NCBI GenBank assembly: GCA_964388665.1
Contig: CAYMBJ010000001.1
Span: 62,001-126,000 of the forward strand
Source of the DNA: CALCCV01 sp964388665
GTDB lineage: Bacteria > Bdellovibrionota > Bdellovibrionia > Bdellovibrionales > Bdellovibrionaceae
Direction: 5' to 3'
Length of the DNA stretch: 64,000 nucleotides
Positions 24,107-33,732 of this stretch are shown piece by piece. The first letter of the stretch is position 1; every line of letters starts with the position of its first letter. A model generated the notes under the pieces. The model was not told the origin of the DNA, made no database searches, and saw nothing but the letters and a program-made list of their open reading frames with translations. The translations under genes were made by a program, and so were the position numbers.

Positions 24107-25609
24107 ATGAGCAAAAGAACATTATCAAGAAGAACGGTATTGCACGGGATGGGGACAACATTGGCCTTACCCCTCTTAGATGCTATGTTTCCATCTGTTT
24201 GCAGCGCAGCCACTGATATGGTCCCTGCTAGATTCTTTGCCTTCTTTCAACCTGCGGGTTCTTACACTGGAAATAAACTCACTGGCAATCCACATGAATT
24301 TTGGTATCCCTATCAAAATAAAATCACCAATGTTCCGCTGGCCTTGTTGCCTCTCAAAAACCAAATGTCAGATCTATGGATTGTGACCAATCTTGAATGC
24401 AAAGGCATCGCACCCACGCAGAGTTTTGGTGAGATTCCTCCGTTTGGTCACGGTCGCGCTTCAACCGGATTTTTGACTTGTTCCCAAGCGATCCGCGGCG
24501 CCGACGATTACAAGACCGTTCGAGTCGGCCACGACTCCTTGGATCATGTGATCATTCGTAAATCCACTCTGGGTGGAGCCTTCACGGGCGGGAGTTATGT
24601 TGTTGGCTTGACGAGCACGCAAGCTCCAGCAGACAACTACACAACACCCGAGTACTGTGCCAATGTTTCGTATCGCGATTCAAAGTCTTACCCTGCAATG
24701 AGGACCACCAAAGACATCATGACCAATTTCTTTTTAGGCATTGGCAATGGCACCAATACAGCCACAAAAGAGGCCAATGTGCCCAACACCGAAATGGAAC
24801 ATCTTAAAGAGGTCTACGGCAAAAGCTATTTGGATTATATGAAGGACTCCATTGGTGCCCTCAAGAAAAAGCTTGGCACCTCGGATACGCGAATTTTAAA
24901 TGACTATCTTGAAGAGGTCTATGAAATGGAAAAGACCGCCGCAAAGATCAATGCCAGCGCGGGTAGTGATGGCGGCGGTGGTGGTGATGCTATGGGAATG
25001 CCAGCTTGCACCGCTCCTGCTGCAGGTCCAAATGGTCAACCTGAGACGGCCTTTGCCTCTCAGTTTTATATTGATTTCGCTAACTTTGCGGTTAAGGCCG
25101 CCGTGCTGGGTATGAAGTGTGATCGCGTACGAGTCGGAGCAATGATGTACGGCAATGAATCAACGCATATAAATTATCGCAATATTATTAAAGGTGCGGA
25201 TTGCTATGGTGGTGTTAGCTTAGATGGCGGTCGCCATTTAGAAGCGGCCCATCATGCCAATGACCCTGTCAGAATTAAAAGACTCTTGTCGATACATCAT
25301 TTGGAGATAAAGATTTTTAAAGGGATGCTAGATGCACTCAAAGCGACACCCGAAGCCGGCGGTACCATGTTGGACAGCACAGTGATGATGCTAGGTGGAA
25401 ATTTGGCTGACGGCAACAGTCACGGTGGGTTGTGCCCGCGTATCTGCGCTGGTGGCAAGAAACTTGGCATTGTGCAAGGTCGAGTCACCGACGCCAAGGG
25501 CGCGCCACTGGCGAATCTACATCTTGAGATTGCCAACCGCATGAATTGTGGCATTAAGAGCTTTGGTACCAAAAATGGGCTTAGCACGGGTCGCTTGAAT
25601 TTGGGCTAG
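24107..25609 (+). CDS. DUF1552 protein with twin-arginine signal
   Basis: The N-terminus carries a Tat signal (SRRTVLHGMG, Arg8-Arg9) and a hydrophobic segment with an Ala-Ala cleavage region near residue 36, so the folded protein is exported. The body has DUF1552 features such as FFQPAGS, a polar Gly-rich insert (about residues 285-295), HHANDPVRIKRLLSIHHLEI and VMMLGGNLADGNSH. It is the full-length counterpart of the remnant at 4748-5173. Pairing with the DUF1592 lipoprotein suggests a two-component extracytoplasmic redox or polymer-processing unit. The C-terminal end (after GGLCPRICAGG) is more divergent than the rest. Confidence 0.9.
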   Translation: MSKRTLSRRTVLHGMGTTLALPLLDAMFPSVCSAATDMVPARFFAFFQPAGSYTGNKLTGNPHEFWYPYQNKITNVPLALLPLKNQMSDLWIVTNLECKGIAPTQSFGEIPPFGHGRASTGFLTCSQAIRGADDYKTVRVGHDSLDHVIIRKSTLGGAFTGGSYVVGLTSTQAPADNYTTPEYCANVSYRDSKSYPAMRTTKDIMTNFFLGIGNGTNTATKEANVPNTEMEHLKEVYGKSYLDYMKDSIGALKKKLGTSDTRILNDYLEEVYEMEKTAAKINASAGSDGGGGGDAMGMPACTAPAAGPNGQPETAFASQFYIDFANFAVKAAVLGMKCDRVRVGAMMYGNESTHINYRNIIKGADCYGGVSLDGGRHLEAAHHANDPVRIKRLLSIHHLEIKIFKGMLDALKATPEAGGTMLDSTVMMLGGNLADGNSHGGLCPRICAGGKKLGIVQGRVTDAKGAPLANLHLEIANRMNCGIKSFGTKNGLSTGRLNLG

Positions 25610-25808
25610 GCCGGCCTCCAAGTTCGAAAACAATCCAGCTTTCGATCTTGGATGACACCACAGAGTGGCATTTTGAATAATTTTGATCAAAAGCCGTTGC
25701 TATATTCTCTGATCAATCTGAAAATCAACTCCTCAATCGAGGACCTATGCCCGCGACAGGATGATTTGGTCAAAAGGGGCGGCGGATTCTGACGGAAGGA
25801 TTTTGGAG

Positions 25809-27869
25809 ATGCAGAAGCTTAATTTGGGCTGTGGTTATAATCACAAAATTGGATTTTGCAATGTGGACAACGACGCCAGCTGTTCGCCAGATCAGGTGGT
25901 TGATTTGGAGAGCTTTCCTTGGCCTTGGGCAACGGATTCTGTGAGCGAAATTGTTTGGGAGCATTCCCTAGAGCATTTGGGCGAGTCTACCGAGCGTTGG
26001 AAAAAAATCATCCAAGAGATGTATCGAGTGAGTACCAATCAGGCGCTGATCAAGATCATTGTGCCACATCCAAATCACGATACTTTTTTGATAGACCCTA
26101 CTCATGTGCGAGCGATTTTGCCGGAGAGTTTTTTGATGTTCGATCAGCTACGCAATATTGAGGATGGCAAACGCGGCGGGCGGGAGACCAAATTAGGATT
26201 GCAGTGGGACGTGGATTTTCAAATGAGCGAAGTGCAATATGTCTTTGAAGAACCTTGGCAATCTCAATACAATAGGGGCGAGAACATTGAGGGGGTCCGC
26301 CAGGATCTGGCCCGATTAAAAAATGTCTGTCGCGAAATTCACTTTGCCATTCGTGTGATGAAGCCTGGTCGTGGCAAGGGTGTGACGTCTAATGCTGAAA
26401 AAATTTTTAACTTACCTGAACGAGTTCCTCAACATATTTTGCATACACTAGAGTGGCTGGTAAAGTGTGATAACTTTTCTATGACGCGTGAACTTGTGTT
26501 TGCGGTGGCCAAGTATTTGCCTCCTGAGGACTCTAGCACCACAGATTTTATCGCACAGTATTTGCACAGAGCAAAGTTTTATAAAGAGGCTGTTGCTTAT
26601 GCCGAAAAGACGGCGGCAGTGGCTCCGGATTCCATTCCGGCACTGTTCAATTTGGCCAAGTGCCTGCATTCGGCAGCACGCACCGCTGAAGCTGAGGTCG
26701 CCATGCGCAGAGTTTGTGAGAGTCGACCCGAGTGGATTGACGCAAAAATTGACTTGTCGGTGTACATTTGCTCTCTGGGGCGCCGTGATGAGGGGATGAA
26801 TTTGCTTCTTGAGGCCCAAAAGGATCTAAAGGCCAACGATCCCAATCGCGCCGTGATTGATTTTAATTTGGGTTGGCATTACTTGCGCAAAGGAGAGTTC
26901 AAACGCGGCATGCGCTCTTTGACAGTGGGGCGATCTTTGCGCATCTGGGGAGCTTGGGCGAACAAGTACTCACAACCTGTCATTAATGCGACAACGAATC
27001 TTGAGGGCAAAACGGTGCTCTTGGTGGGAGAGGGTGGCGCCGGTGACGAAGTGATCAACTGTCGTTTTGCCAAAGTGATTGAAGAGCGCGGAGGTCGGGC
27101 GATCTGGTTGAGCCATCAGAAGTTGGAATCAATCATTGGGCGACATCCCAATGTTTATAAAGCAATCGCCAAGACCGACTATGAAAAGGTGACATATGAT
27201 TATTGGGCTCCGAGCATGGATCTCCCCGCCATTTTGGATTTGGAATTGGCTGAGCTACCCAATGCACCCTACCTGCGAGCCGATCCCGAGTATGTTAAAA
27301 AGTGGCAGTCGTTGATCCCAAAAAATGGCAAAAAATTGAAAGTTGGCTTGCGATGGCAAGGGAACCGGCTCTACGAGCAGGACTTGCTGAGAGCGGTGCC
27401 TTTTCGTGAACTGTTTGGCGCTACACATTTGGATCATGTTGAGCTGTACTCATTGCAGCGAGACGATGGTGTGGAGGAGCTGGAGGGCAATCTGAAAGTG
27501 AAAGATCTGAGCCCGCACCTCTTGACATGGGAAGATACGGCGGCCGCCATTTCGCAGTTAGATTTGGTGATCTCCACCTGCACCTCAGTTCCGCATTTGG
27601 CGGCGGCAATGGGGAAGCCCACTTGGCTTCTTTGCCCATTAAATATGTACTACATTTGGGCCACACCTGGCGATACCTCTCAGTGGTACCCGAGCATTCG
27701 GTTGTTTCGTCAGACTCAGTATTTGGATTGGCAGGATGTTTTAAATAATATTCGCGAAGAACTTACTAAGTTGGCTTTATCCTCCGCCAAGAGTGATGCG
27801 GTGTTTGCGAAAGGCACTCCCGTGGACTCCGGGGCTGGAGGCCCCGAAGTGCTCATGCCATCCAAATGA
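25809..27869 (+). CDS. Methyltransferase - TPR - glycosyltransferase-like fusion protein
   Basis: Three parts are visible. Residues 1-170: a class I methyltransferase-like domain opening with LNLGCG (SAM loop) and SVSEIVWEHSLEHL. Residues about 210-390: TPR-like helical repeats. Residues about 400-660: a region like the C-terminal domain of TPR-linked glycosyltransferases (VLLVGEGGAGDEVINCRF, GLRWQGNRLYEQDLLR, DTAAAISQLDLVISTCTSVPHLAAAMGKPTWLL). It may modify surface polysaccharide or protein. I choose the ATG at 25809 because AAGGA lies in front and the methyltransferase domain starts there; an in-frame ATG at 25761 would add 16 residues. Convergent with acnA four bases away. Confidence 0.8.
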   Translation: MQKLNLGCGYNHKIGFCNVDNDASCSPDQVVDLESFPWPWATDSVSEIVWEHSLEHLGESTERWKKIIQEMYRVSTNQALIKIIVPHPNHDTFLIDPTHVRAILPESFLMFDQLRNIEDGKRGGRETKLGLQWDVDFQMSEVQYVFEEPWQSQYNRGENIEGVRQDLARLKNVCREIHFAIRVMKPGRGKGVTSNAEKIFNLPERVPQHILHTLEWLVKCDNFSMTRELVFAVAKYLPPEDSSTTDFIAQYLHRAKFYKEAVAYAEKTAAVAPDSIPALFNLAKCLHSAARTAEAEVAMRRVCESRPEWIDAKIDLSVYICSLGRRDEGMNLLLEAQKDLKANDPNRAVIDFNLGWHYLRKGEFKRGMRSLTVGRSLRIWGAWANKYSQPVINATTNLEGKTVLLVGEGGAGDEVINCRFAKVIEERGGRAIWLSHQKLESIIGRHPNVYKAIAKTDYEKVTYDYWAPSMDLPAILDLELAELPNAPYLRADPEYVKKWQSLIPKNGKKLKVGLRWQGNRLYEQDLLRAVPFRELFGATHLDHVELYSLQRDDGVEELEGNLKVKDLSPHLLTWEDTAAAISQLDLVISTCTSVPHLAAAMGKPTWLLCPLNMYYIWATPGDTSQWYPSIRLFRQTQYLDWQDVLNNIREELTKLALSSAKSDAVFAKGTPVDSGAGGPEVLMPSK

Positions 27870-27873
27870 TTTT

Positions 27874-30651
27874 TTAGTTCTGGGCCAATCTATCAAGCAC
27901 AAACGGCAAGATGCCACCGGCTCTGAAGTATTTCATTTCATTGCCTGTGTCGATTCTGATTCGTGTGGTGATTTTTTTCTCTTGACCGTTTTTACGAATC
28001 GCAATTTGCAGTTCGCCGCCGGGCTTGAGTTGGTTGAGCCCGGTAAAATCCACCTCTTCGCTGCCATCAAGACCCAGCTTCTTAACACCTTCGCCGTTCA
28101 TAAATTGCAGGGGCAAAACTCCCATGCCGATGAGGTTGGATCGATGAATGCGCTCATAGCTTTCTGCCACAACCACTCTCACTCCCAAGAGGCGGACCCC
28201 CTTTGCCGCCCAATCGCGAGAAGAGCCTGTGCCATACTCTTTTCCTGCAAAAATCACCAAAGGTATTTTGTCCTTATGGTACTTGTCGGCGGCTTCAAAA
28301 AAAGTTTGCTCTTGGCCACTCGGGTAGTGCTTTGTGTAGCCCCCTTCTTTGGTCACCATTAGATTTTTGATACGCACATTGGCAAAAGTGCCGCGAACCA
28401 TGACCTCATGGTTGCCTCGGCGTGCACCATAAGAATTGAAATCCACTTCATTGACAGAATTTTCAATGAGATATTTTCCGGCAGGTGTGTCTTTGCCAAT
28501 CCGTCCTGCCGGTGAAATGTGGTCCGTCGTGATGAAGTCGCCAAAAACTCCCAACACTCTTGCATTGAGGATCTCTTTGGCCTTGGCCTCCTCGATCAAA
28601 TAGGCATCGAGGAAGGGGGGTTTTTTGATATAGGTGGAGCTCTGTTTCCAATCGTAGGTGGAGGAGGAGCTGGTGCTCATCTTTTGCCAGTGCTGATCGC
28701 CAGCAAAGATGTCTGCATAGGCACCTTGGTACTGTTGGGCGGTGACAAACTTCAATACCGTTTGTTCTAGCTCCTTGCGAGCCGGCCAGACATCTTTCAA
28801 AAAAACCGGTTCGCCCTCACTCGTGTAACCGAGTGGATCCACCTCAAGATTTTTTTGAATGTTTCCAGCAAGTGCATAGGCCACCACCAAGGGTGGCGAG
28901 GCCAAATAGTTTCCCAGCACATTGGGATGAATGCGGGCTTCGAAATTGCGATTTCCTGAAAGTACAGAAGCTGTGGCGATGCCACTGCTCTCGATGGCGC
29001 TCTGAATGTGATCAGGAAGTGGTCCCGAGTTGCCAATGCAGGTTGTGCAGCCATAGCCCACCAGATGAAATCCCAACGATTCCAAAGCAGGCATGAGGCC
29101 GGCCTTGGTCAAATAGTCAGTGACGACTTTTGATCCAGGAGCAAAACTGGTTTTCACCCAAGGTTTTGGGACGAGTCCTTTGGCTTTTGCATTTCGCGCC
29201 AAAAGGGCAGCGCCAATCATAAGATCTGGATTGGAGGTGTTCGTGCAAGAGGTGATGGCTGCAATCACAATCGAGCCTTGGGTGAGATTGTACTTTTGCC
29301 CTTTTGGATCCTTAACTGGAATGCTCGCACCCAAAGGACCCAAATGAAGATCAGGATGCGTGTCTGCCGTTTCACTGTCAGTGGCAGACAGTGCGCCCCC
29401 TTCAGAAAGCCAAGTTTCTAATTCTGCCTCTTTGAGCGATTTGAGTTCCTTTTCATAGCGGCTTACGACAAATTTGCGAAATGATTGGCGCACGGACTTT
29501 AATGCCGAGCGATCGTGGGGCTTGGACGGTCCTGCGAGCGAAGGCTCCACTGTTGCCAGATCCAAACTCAATTGGCTGGAGTAGTTGGCCGGCGGCAGAT
29601 TTTTTTCTACAAAAAGTCCCTGGGCGCGGCAATAGGCTTCGGCCCGCTGGGCCTGCTCTTTTCGACCCGTTAGATTCAAGAACTCTATGGTTTTAAAGTC
29701 CACGGGGAAAATTCCAATCGTTGCTCCGTATTCGGGAGACATATTTGAGATCGTGGCACGATCGGCGACGCTCAATGTGCTCACGCCTGGGCCAAAATAT
29801 TCAACGAATTTTCCGACAACTCCGTGTTTTCTCAGCATCTGCGTGACTGTCAATACCAAATCCGTTGCCGTCACTCCGGGTGCGAGCTGTCCAGTCATTT
29901 CAAAACCGACAACTTGAGGAATCAGCATGGTGCAAGGTTGCCCCAGCATTGCGGCTTCAGCCTCGATGCCACCAACGCCCCAACCCACAACCCCCAAAGA
30001 GTTCACCATCGGTGTGTGAGAGTCGGTACCTACAAGAGTGTCAGGATAGATCATTTCCTCACCTTGGTGCTTTCCTGACATCGCGACCTGTGCCAAGTAC
30101 TCAACGTTGACCTGATGACAAATGCCCATACCTGGGGGCACCACGCGAAAATTAGAGAAGGATTTTTGTCCCCACTTCAAGAACTCATATCGCTCTTGGT
30201 TTCGTTCAAACTCGAGAGCCAGATTTTTTTCCATGGCCTGCTTTTCTGCAAAAAAATCCACCTGCACCGAGTGATCGATAACAAGATCGACAGGTTGCAA
30301 AGGGTTGATTTTTTGGGTGTCACCAGACTTTTCTTTCATGGCAGCCCGCATTGCCGCAAGGTCCGCAACCACCGGCACTCCGGTAAAATCTTGAAGCAGC
30401 ACTCGTGCAGGTTTGAATTGAATTTCGTATTCAGATTCCTGCGTGGGATTTTGTTTCACCAAGGCTTCGATATCTTGAGTCTTGACCACTTCGCCATCTT
30501 CGTGGCGGAGCAAGTTTTCAAGCAATACCTTATGACTATAGGTCATTTTGCTCAAATCAACTCCCAGCTTTTTGGCCAGTTGGGGCAAGGAGTGGTACTG
30601 AAAAGTCTTTCCTGCGATTTCGATTTTTGACAAAGTTTCAAACGAATTCAT
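27874..30651 (-). CDS. acnA: Aconitate hydratase A
   Basis: The 925-residue protein matches the AcnA/IRP1 type. It isomerises citrate to isocitrate in the TCA cycle using a [4Fe-4S] cluster; the cluster cysteines are in ITSCTNTSNP and YGCTTCIGNSGPL. Other family blocks include LVGTDSHTPMVN, LGVVGWGVGGIEAEA and the C-terminal swivel domain with AGKEYGTGSSRDWAAKG. AAGGGAGTGG in front of the ATG supports the start. Long open frames on the opposite strand inside this gene are codon-bias shadows. Confidence 0.98.
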   Translation of the reverse strand: MNSFETLSKIEIAGKTFQYHSLPQLAKKLGVDLSKMTYSHKVLLENLLRHEDGEVVKTQDIEALVKQNPTQESEYEIQFKPARVLLQDFTGVPVVADLAAMRAAMKEKSGDTQKINPLQPVDLVIDHSVQVDFFAEKQAMEKNLALEFERNQERYEFLKWGQKSFSNFRVVPPGMGICHQVNVEYLAQVAMSGKHQGEEMIYPDTLVGTDSHTPMVNSLGVVGWGVGGIEAEAAMLGQPCTMLIPQVVGFEMTGQLAPGVTATDLVLTVTQMLRKHGVVGKFVEYFGPGVSTLSVADRATISNMSPEYGATIGIFPVDFKTIEFLNLTGRKEQAQRAEAYCRAQGLFVEKNLPPANYSSQLSLDLATVEPSLAGPSKPHDRSALKSVRQSFRKFVVSRYEKELKSLKEAELETWLSEGGALSATDSETADTHPDLHLGPLGASIPVKDPKGQKYNLTQGSIVIAAITSCTNTSNPDLMIGAALLARNAKAKGLVPKPWVKTSFAPGSKVVTDYLTKAGLMPALESLGFHLVGYGCTTCIGNSGPLPDHIQSAIESSGIATASVLSGNRNFEARIHPNVLGNYLASPPLVVAYALAGNIQKNLEVDPLGYTSEGEPVFLKDVWPARKELEQTVLKFVTAQQYQGAYADIFAGDQHWQKMSTSSSSTYDWKQSSTYIKKPPFLDAYLIEEAKAKEILNARVLGVFGDFITTDHISPAGRIGKDTPAGKYLIENSVNEVDFNSYGARRGNHEVMVRGTFANVRIKNLMVTKEGGYTKHYPSGQEQTFFEAADKYHKDKIPLVIFAGKEYGTGSSRDWAAKGVRLLGVRVVVAESYERIHRSNLIGMGVLPLQFMNGEGVKKLGLDGSEEVDFTGLNQLKPGGELQIAIRKNGQEKKITTRIRIDTGNEMKYFRAGGILPFVLDRLAQN

Positions 30652-31000
30652 ATATCCACTCCCTTATTTTTAGCGGCCTCAATAATAATTCTGGCTAGTC
30701 ACAGAATATCATCTCTCTGTCGCCATTGTTCAATATTAAAAGAGTGTATAAACCACTTAACAAAAGGAGTATCGCTTGAAATCGGTCCCAATCTGGATAC
30801 CACGATTGTATACCATTTTTTGAATTGAGAACATACAACTGCATTGTTCATTTGCAGGACCTACGACTGGCGTCCTCTTCCTTTTCGCAACCCTCTTGAA
30901 AGACATTTTTCAAAATTAGGCATGCCTATTGCTAGATTTAGTTGCGTCACAAGCCAAAACTGAACATTTCATTTCGAGAAAAACACCAAGGGGGAATATT
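30652..31000. other. Divergent promoter region of acnA and the peroxidase pseudogene
   Basis: No gene is apparent. The first part near acnA is AT-rich and should contain its promoter. I see no operator, riboswitch or terminator that I can support. Confidence 0.4.
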
Positions 31001-32246
31001 ATGTCGATTGTTGAAGCGCTCATAGCCTACTTGAAGCAAAGCGAGTTATCACGTTGGGTGATTTGGCCTTTAGTGGCACCTCTTCTGGCTCTCATCGTGT
31101 TGGCAGTTGAACGGGAGATTCTGTTTCAAGAAAATCTTTTCGATGTCCAAAATAATTATGACCATATCGAGTGTCCCCCTCGTTCGCTCACTGCGCGAAC
31201 TGCTGATGGGACCTGCAATGACTTGGAAGTTCCGCAAATGGGTGCTAAGGGAGTGGTGTTTGGCCGAAATATCGATCCTGACACGCTTCCTAAATATGTT
31301 TCGGATGAAGAAATTCTCGATCCCAATCCTCGAAAAATCAGTTTGGCGGTAATGGGCCGAGACGAATTTAAACCTGTGGAGCAGCTCAATTTTATAGCGG
31401 CGGCTTGGGTTCAGTTCATGGTCCATGATTGGTTTGATCATGGAGAGAATGATCGGCGAAATCCAATCAAAGTCCCAATAGAAAAAAACGATCCCTTTTT
31501 TAAAGGCAGTTATCTACGGGTGGATCGCACCGGCAATTTATCGCATGCATGCGTTGTTGCGTGATACGGTGGATGTTTATGACTATCGAAATGGCAGACT
31601 CCTCAATAAAATCGACATCAATAACGTCAGAGATCGTAAGGCGCACTATATCGTATCCTGGTACGGATATGAAAACATGTGGTACTCATTCGGCACAACC
31701 CATCCTGGCGCTTTGACACTAAAAAACACGCCACGGCAGTTACAGAATCTTTCAATTCCATTTTTTAGAGACATCGATCTAGCCGCAACGGATATCATTC
31801 GCGACCGAGAGCGAGGTGTTCCGCGATACAATCAATTTCGTCGTTCCATTCGTTTAAAGCCGATCAATCAATTCGAAGATCTCTTTCGTCGATTCGAATC
31901 TGATCCCATCACTTCTGATCAGCAGCAACTAGCCAATCAACTTCGAGAACTTTATCGAGGCGATATTGAAAAGCTGGATCTTTTGATTGGATGTTTGGCA
32001 GAATCAATTCGTCCACAAGGATATGGCTTTGGTGAAACAGCTTTTCAGATATTCACGTTGATGGCTTCTAGGCGCCTTTTGAGTGATCGATTTTTTACAG
32101 TGGATTTTAGGCCCGAAATTTACACGCCAGAGGGAATTCAAATTGTGCAAACAAGAACGATGAAAAACATCATCGAAGATCACTTTCCTAAGCTAAATCG
32201 GGTGGGGCTGATTCCTGAAAATGCATTCAAGCCCTGGCAGAACTGA
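31001..32246 (+). pseudogene. Animal-type haem peroxidase, broken by internal deletion and frameshift
   Basis: From the ATG at 31001 (GGGGG ahead) the frame encodes a membrane-anchored N-terminus and the distal part of a bacterial An_peroxidase: RTADGTCNDLE, FGRNIDPDT and LNFIAAAWVQFMVHDWFDHG with the distal histidine. It stops at 31562-31564. The C-terminal part resumes in another frame from about 31539 (YRMHALLRD, then FGTTHPGALTLKNTPRQLQN, DLAATDIIRDRERGVPRYNQF, FTLMASRRLLSDRFF). In intact relatives these blocks are separated by roughly 150-200 residues that hold the proximal haem histidine region; these are missing here. The enzyme is therefore very unlikely to bind haem normally. Confidence 0.85.
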
Positions 32247-32333
32247 TCAAGGTTGCTTTTTCTGAAACCGGGAGAATGTCGAGCGCCATTTGGTCATAAA
32301 TTAAACATAGTATTTTCATATAGTTACAGATTG

Positions 32334-32377
32334 AAGTATACACGATCTTTTCATTAGAGAAAAGATCGTGTATACTT
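32334..32377. promoter_or_regulatory. 18-bp perfect palindrome overlapping the abiE promoter
   Basis: Arms 32334-32351 and 32360-32377 are exact inverted copies (AAGTATACACGATCTTTT) around an 8-base spacer. Inside lie a -35-like TTTTCA (32348-32353) and, 17 bases on, a -10-like TATACT (32371-32376). Transcription from this would start near the ATG at 32383. The layout fits an autoregulatory operator for the AbiEi-type antitoxin, which in known systems binds inverted repeats in its own promoter. The binding itself is inferred. Confidence 0.75.
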
Positions 32378-32382
32378 TAATA

Positions 32383-33120
32383 ATGTCACCTAATCAGTCC
32401 GTGGAGCTCTTCCATATCTATTTTTGTCGCCAGTTAGATCAAAATCTTGAAAAAAACCTTTATTCTATCAAGGGTGGATGCAATCTTCGATTTTTCTATC
32501 AAAGTATTCGCTACTCCGAAGACATTGATATCGATATTCAAACAATCGCACTCAAAACACTGGAAAACAAAGTGGATCGTATCCTAAATAGCCGGCCGTT
32601 TTTGCAGAGTTTGGGTATTCAGAAAATTGAAATTGTAGGAGTTACTAAGCCAAAACAGACCGACACTGTACAGCGATGGAAGATTCAAATTAGAGCTGAA
32701 GGAGTAACATTGCCCACAAAAATTGAGTTCTCGCGCCGCGGTCTTGATATGCAAGTAGAATATGGTCCCATAGATTCAAAGTTGCAAATGGAATACAAAA
32801 CCTATCCTATTCTGTGCTCACACTATGGCTTGGAAACAGCGATAGAGCAAAAGCTCAGGGCGCTGATTTATCGGTCAGAAACCCAAGCCCGAGACATTTT
32901 CGATCTGGATCTATTGCTCAAGAAAAACAAGTCATTTGCGAGAAGATTTACTCAAAAAGAAAAGCAGCAGGCCCTAGAAAATACGGTGTCTGTATCCTTT
33001 GTAGATTTTCAAGGACAAGTTGTGGCGTACCTAATGCCTGAATATCAAACCTATTTCGGAGATGAAACAAAATGGACAGTTCTTCAAGAGGGCGTCTTGG
33101 CTTTTCTGGAGACAATATGA
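32383..33120 (+). CDS. abiEii: AbiEii-type nucleotidyltransferase toxin
   Basis: A 245-residue protein of the AbiEii/AbiGii toxin family. The fold is marked by KGGCNLRFFYQSIRYSEDIDIDI near residues 30-52, a nucleotidyltransferase active site with the DxD acid pair, and by a later RDIFDLDLLL helix. Type IV AbiE toxins act as nucleotidyltransferases, reported to modify tRNA, and cause growth arrest or phage abortive infection. I place the start at ATG 32383; an in-frame GTG at 32368 lies inside the operator palindrome. No Shine-Dalgarno sequence precedes the ATG and the predicted transcript start coincides with it, suggesting a leaderless message. The stop overlaps the antitoxin ATG (ATGA). Confidence 0.85.
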   Translation: MSPNQSVELFHIYFCRQLDQNLEKNLYSIKGGCNLRFFYQSIRYSEDIDIDIQTIALKTLENKVDRILNSRPFLQSLGIQKIEIVGVTKPKQTDTVQRWKIQIRAEGVTLPTKIEFSRRGLDMQVEYGPIDSKLQMEYKTYPILCSHYGLETAIEQKLRALIYRSETQARDIFDLDLLLKKNKSFARRFTQKEKQQALENTVSVSFVDFQGQVVAYLMPEYQTYFGDETKWTVLQEGVLAFLETI

Positions 33121-33704
33121 GACTTCTGGAAGCAAAACAAAAGATTCAAGGTCTGCGGATTCCTCTTTTGCAAACCCATGAGGTCGCAAAGATTTTGGAT
33201 CTGTCAAATTCTCAGGCCAGCTTGATTTTACATAGGCTTCAAGAGGCCAATGAAATCGTTTCTATTAAGAAAGGGCTCTGGCTTTTAGAAAAGGATACTA
33301 ACGCATTCTCAATCGGAGAGTATCTTGCGCGTCCCTATCCAGCCTACATTTCCCTCCAATCGGCTTTGTACTTGCATGGGATGGTTTCTCAGATTCCGAC
33401 GACCATTTTTCTGGTCACACTCGCGCGTTCGCAAAAAAAAAAGGTGCGCGATACAACGTATTCTTTTCATCACATGACAGTCCCACTTTTTCTTGGATTT
33501 GAATATCATGAGAATTTTAATCTTGCCTGCCCAGAAAAAGCACTGTTTGATTTTTATTATTTTTCAGCCACAAAAAAGAATATTTTTAAAGCACTCCCGG
33601 AGCTGGAAATTCCAAGAGGATTCAACAAAAACAAACTTCGAGATTGGTGTGGCCTAATAGCCAATCCTCGCCTGCGTAGTCACGTCGCCGGGAAAATCAA
33701 ATAG
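33117..33704 (+). CDS. abiEi: AbiEi-type antitoxin / transcriptional autoregulator
   Basis: A 195-residue protein with an N-terminal winged helix-turn-helix (THEVAKILDLSNSQASLILHRLQEA) followed by the AbiEi-like domain (SIGEYLARPYPAYISLQSALYLHG, PEKALFDFYYFS). Such antitoxins repress the operon by binding inverted repeats and counteract the toxin. The ATG at 33117 overlaps the toxin stop; an upstream in-frame start at 33072 lies inside the toxin gene. The order here is toxin first, the reverse of the usual abiEi-abiEii order. Upstream is a broken peroxidase, downstream a double hairpin. Confidence 0.82.
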   Translation: MRLLEAKQKIQGLRIPLLQTHEVAKILDLSNSQASLILHRLQEANEIVSIKKGLWLLEKDTNAFSIGEYLARPYPAYISLQSALYLHGMVSQIPTTIFLVTLARSQKKKVRDTTYSFHHMTVPLFLGFEYHENFNLACPEKALFDFYYFSATKKNIFKALPELEIPRGFNKNKLRDWCGLIANPRLRSHVAGKIK

Positions 33705-33732
33705 ACTTTTAACAGTGATTCTAAGGGAGTCA

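Noticed and set aside
27831..27860. GC-rich inverted repeat at the end of the fusion gene as terminator
   Set aside because: It lies inside the coding sequence and the T-run is too far downstream; probably coding coincidence.
27793..28362. Plus-strand 189-codon frame overlapping the end of acnA and of the fusion gene
   Set aside because: It is antisense to a certain gene, acnA, has no ribosome binding site and no family; it follows from codon bias.
30115..30630. Plus-strand 171-codon frame inside acnA
   Set aside because: Antisense shadow of acnA with no coding signals of its own.
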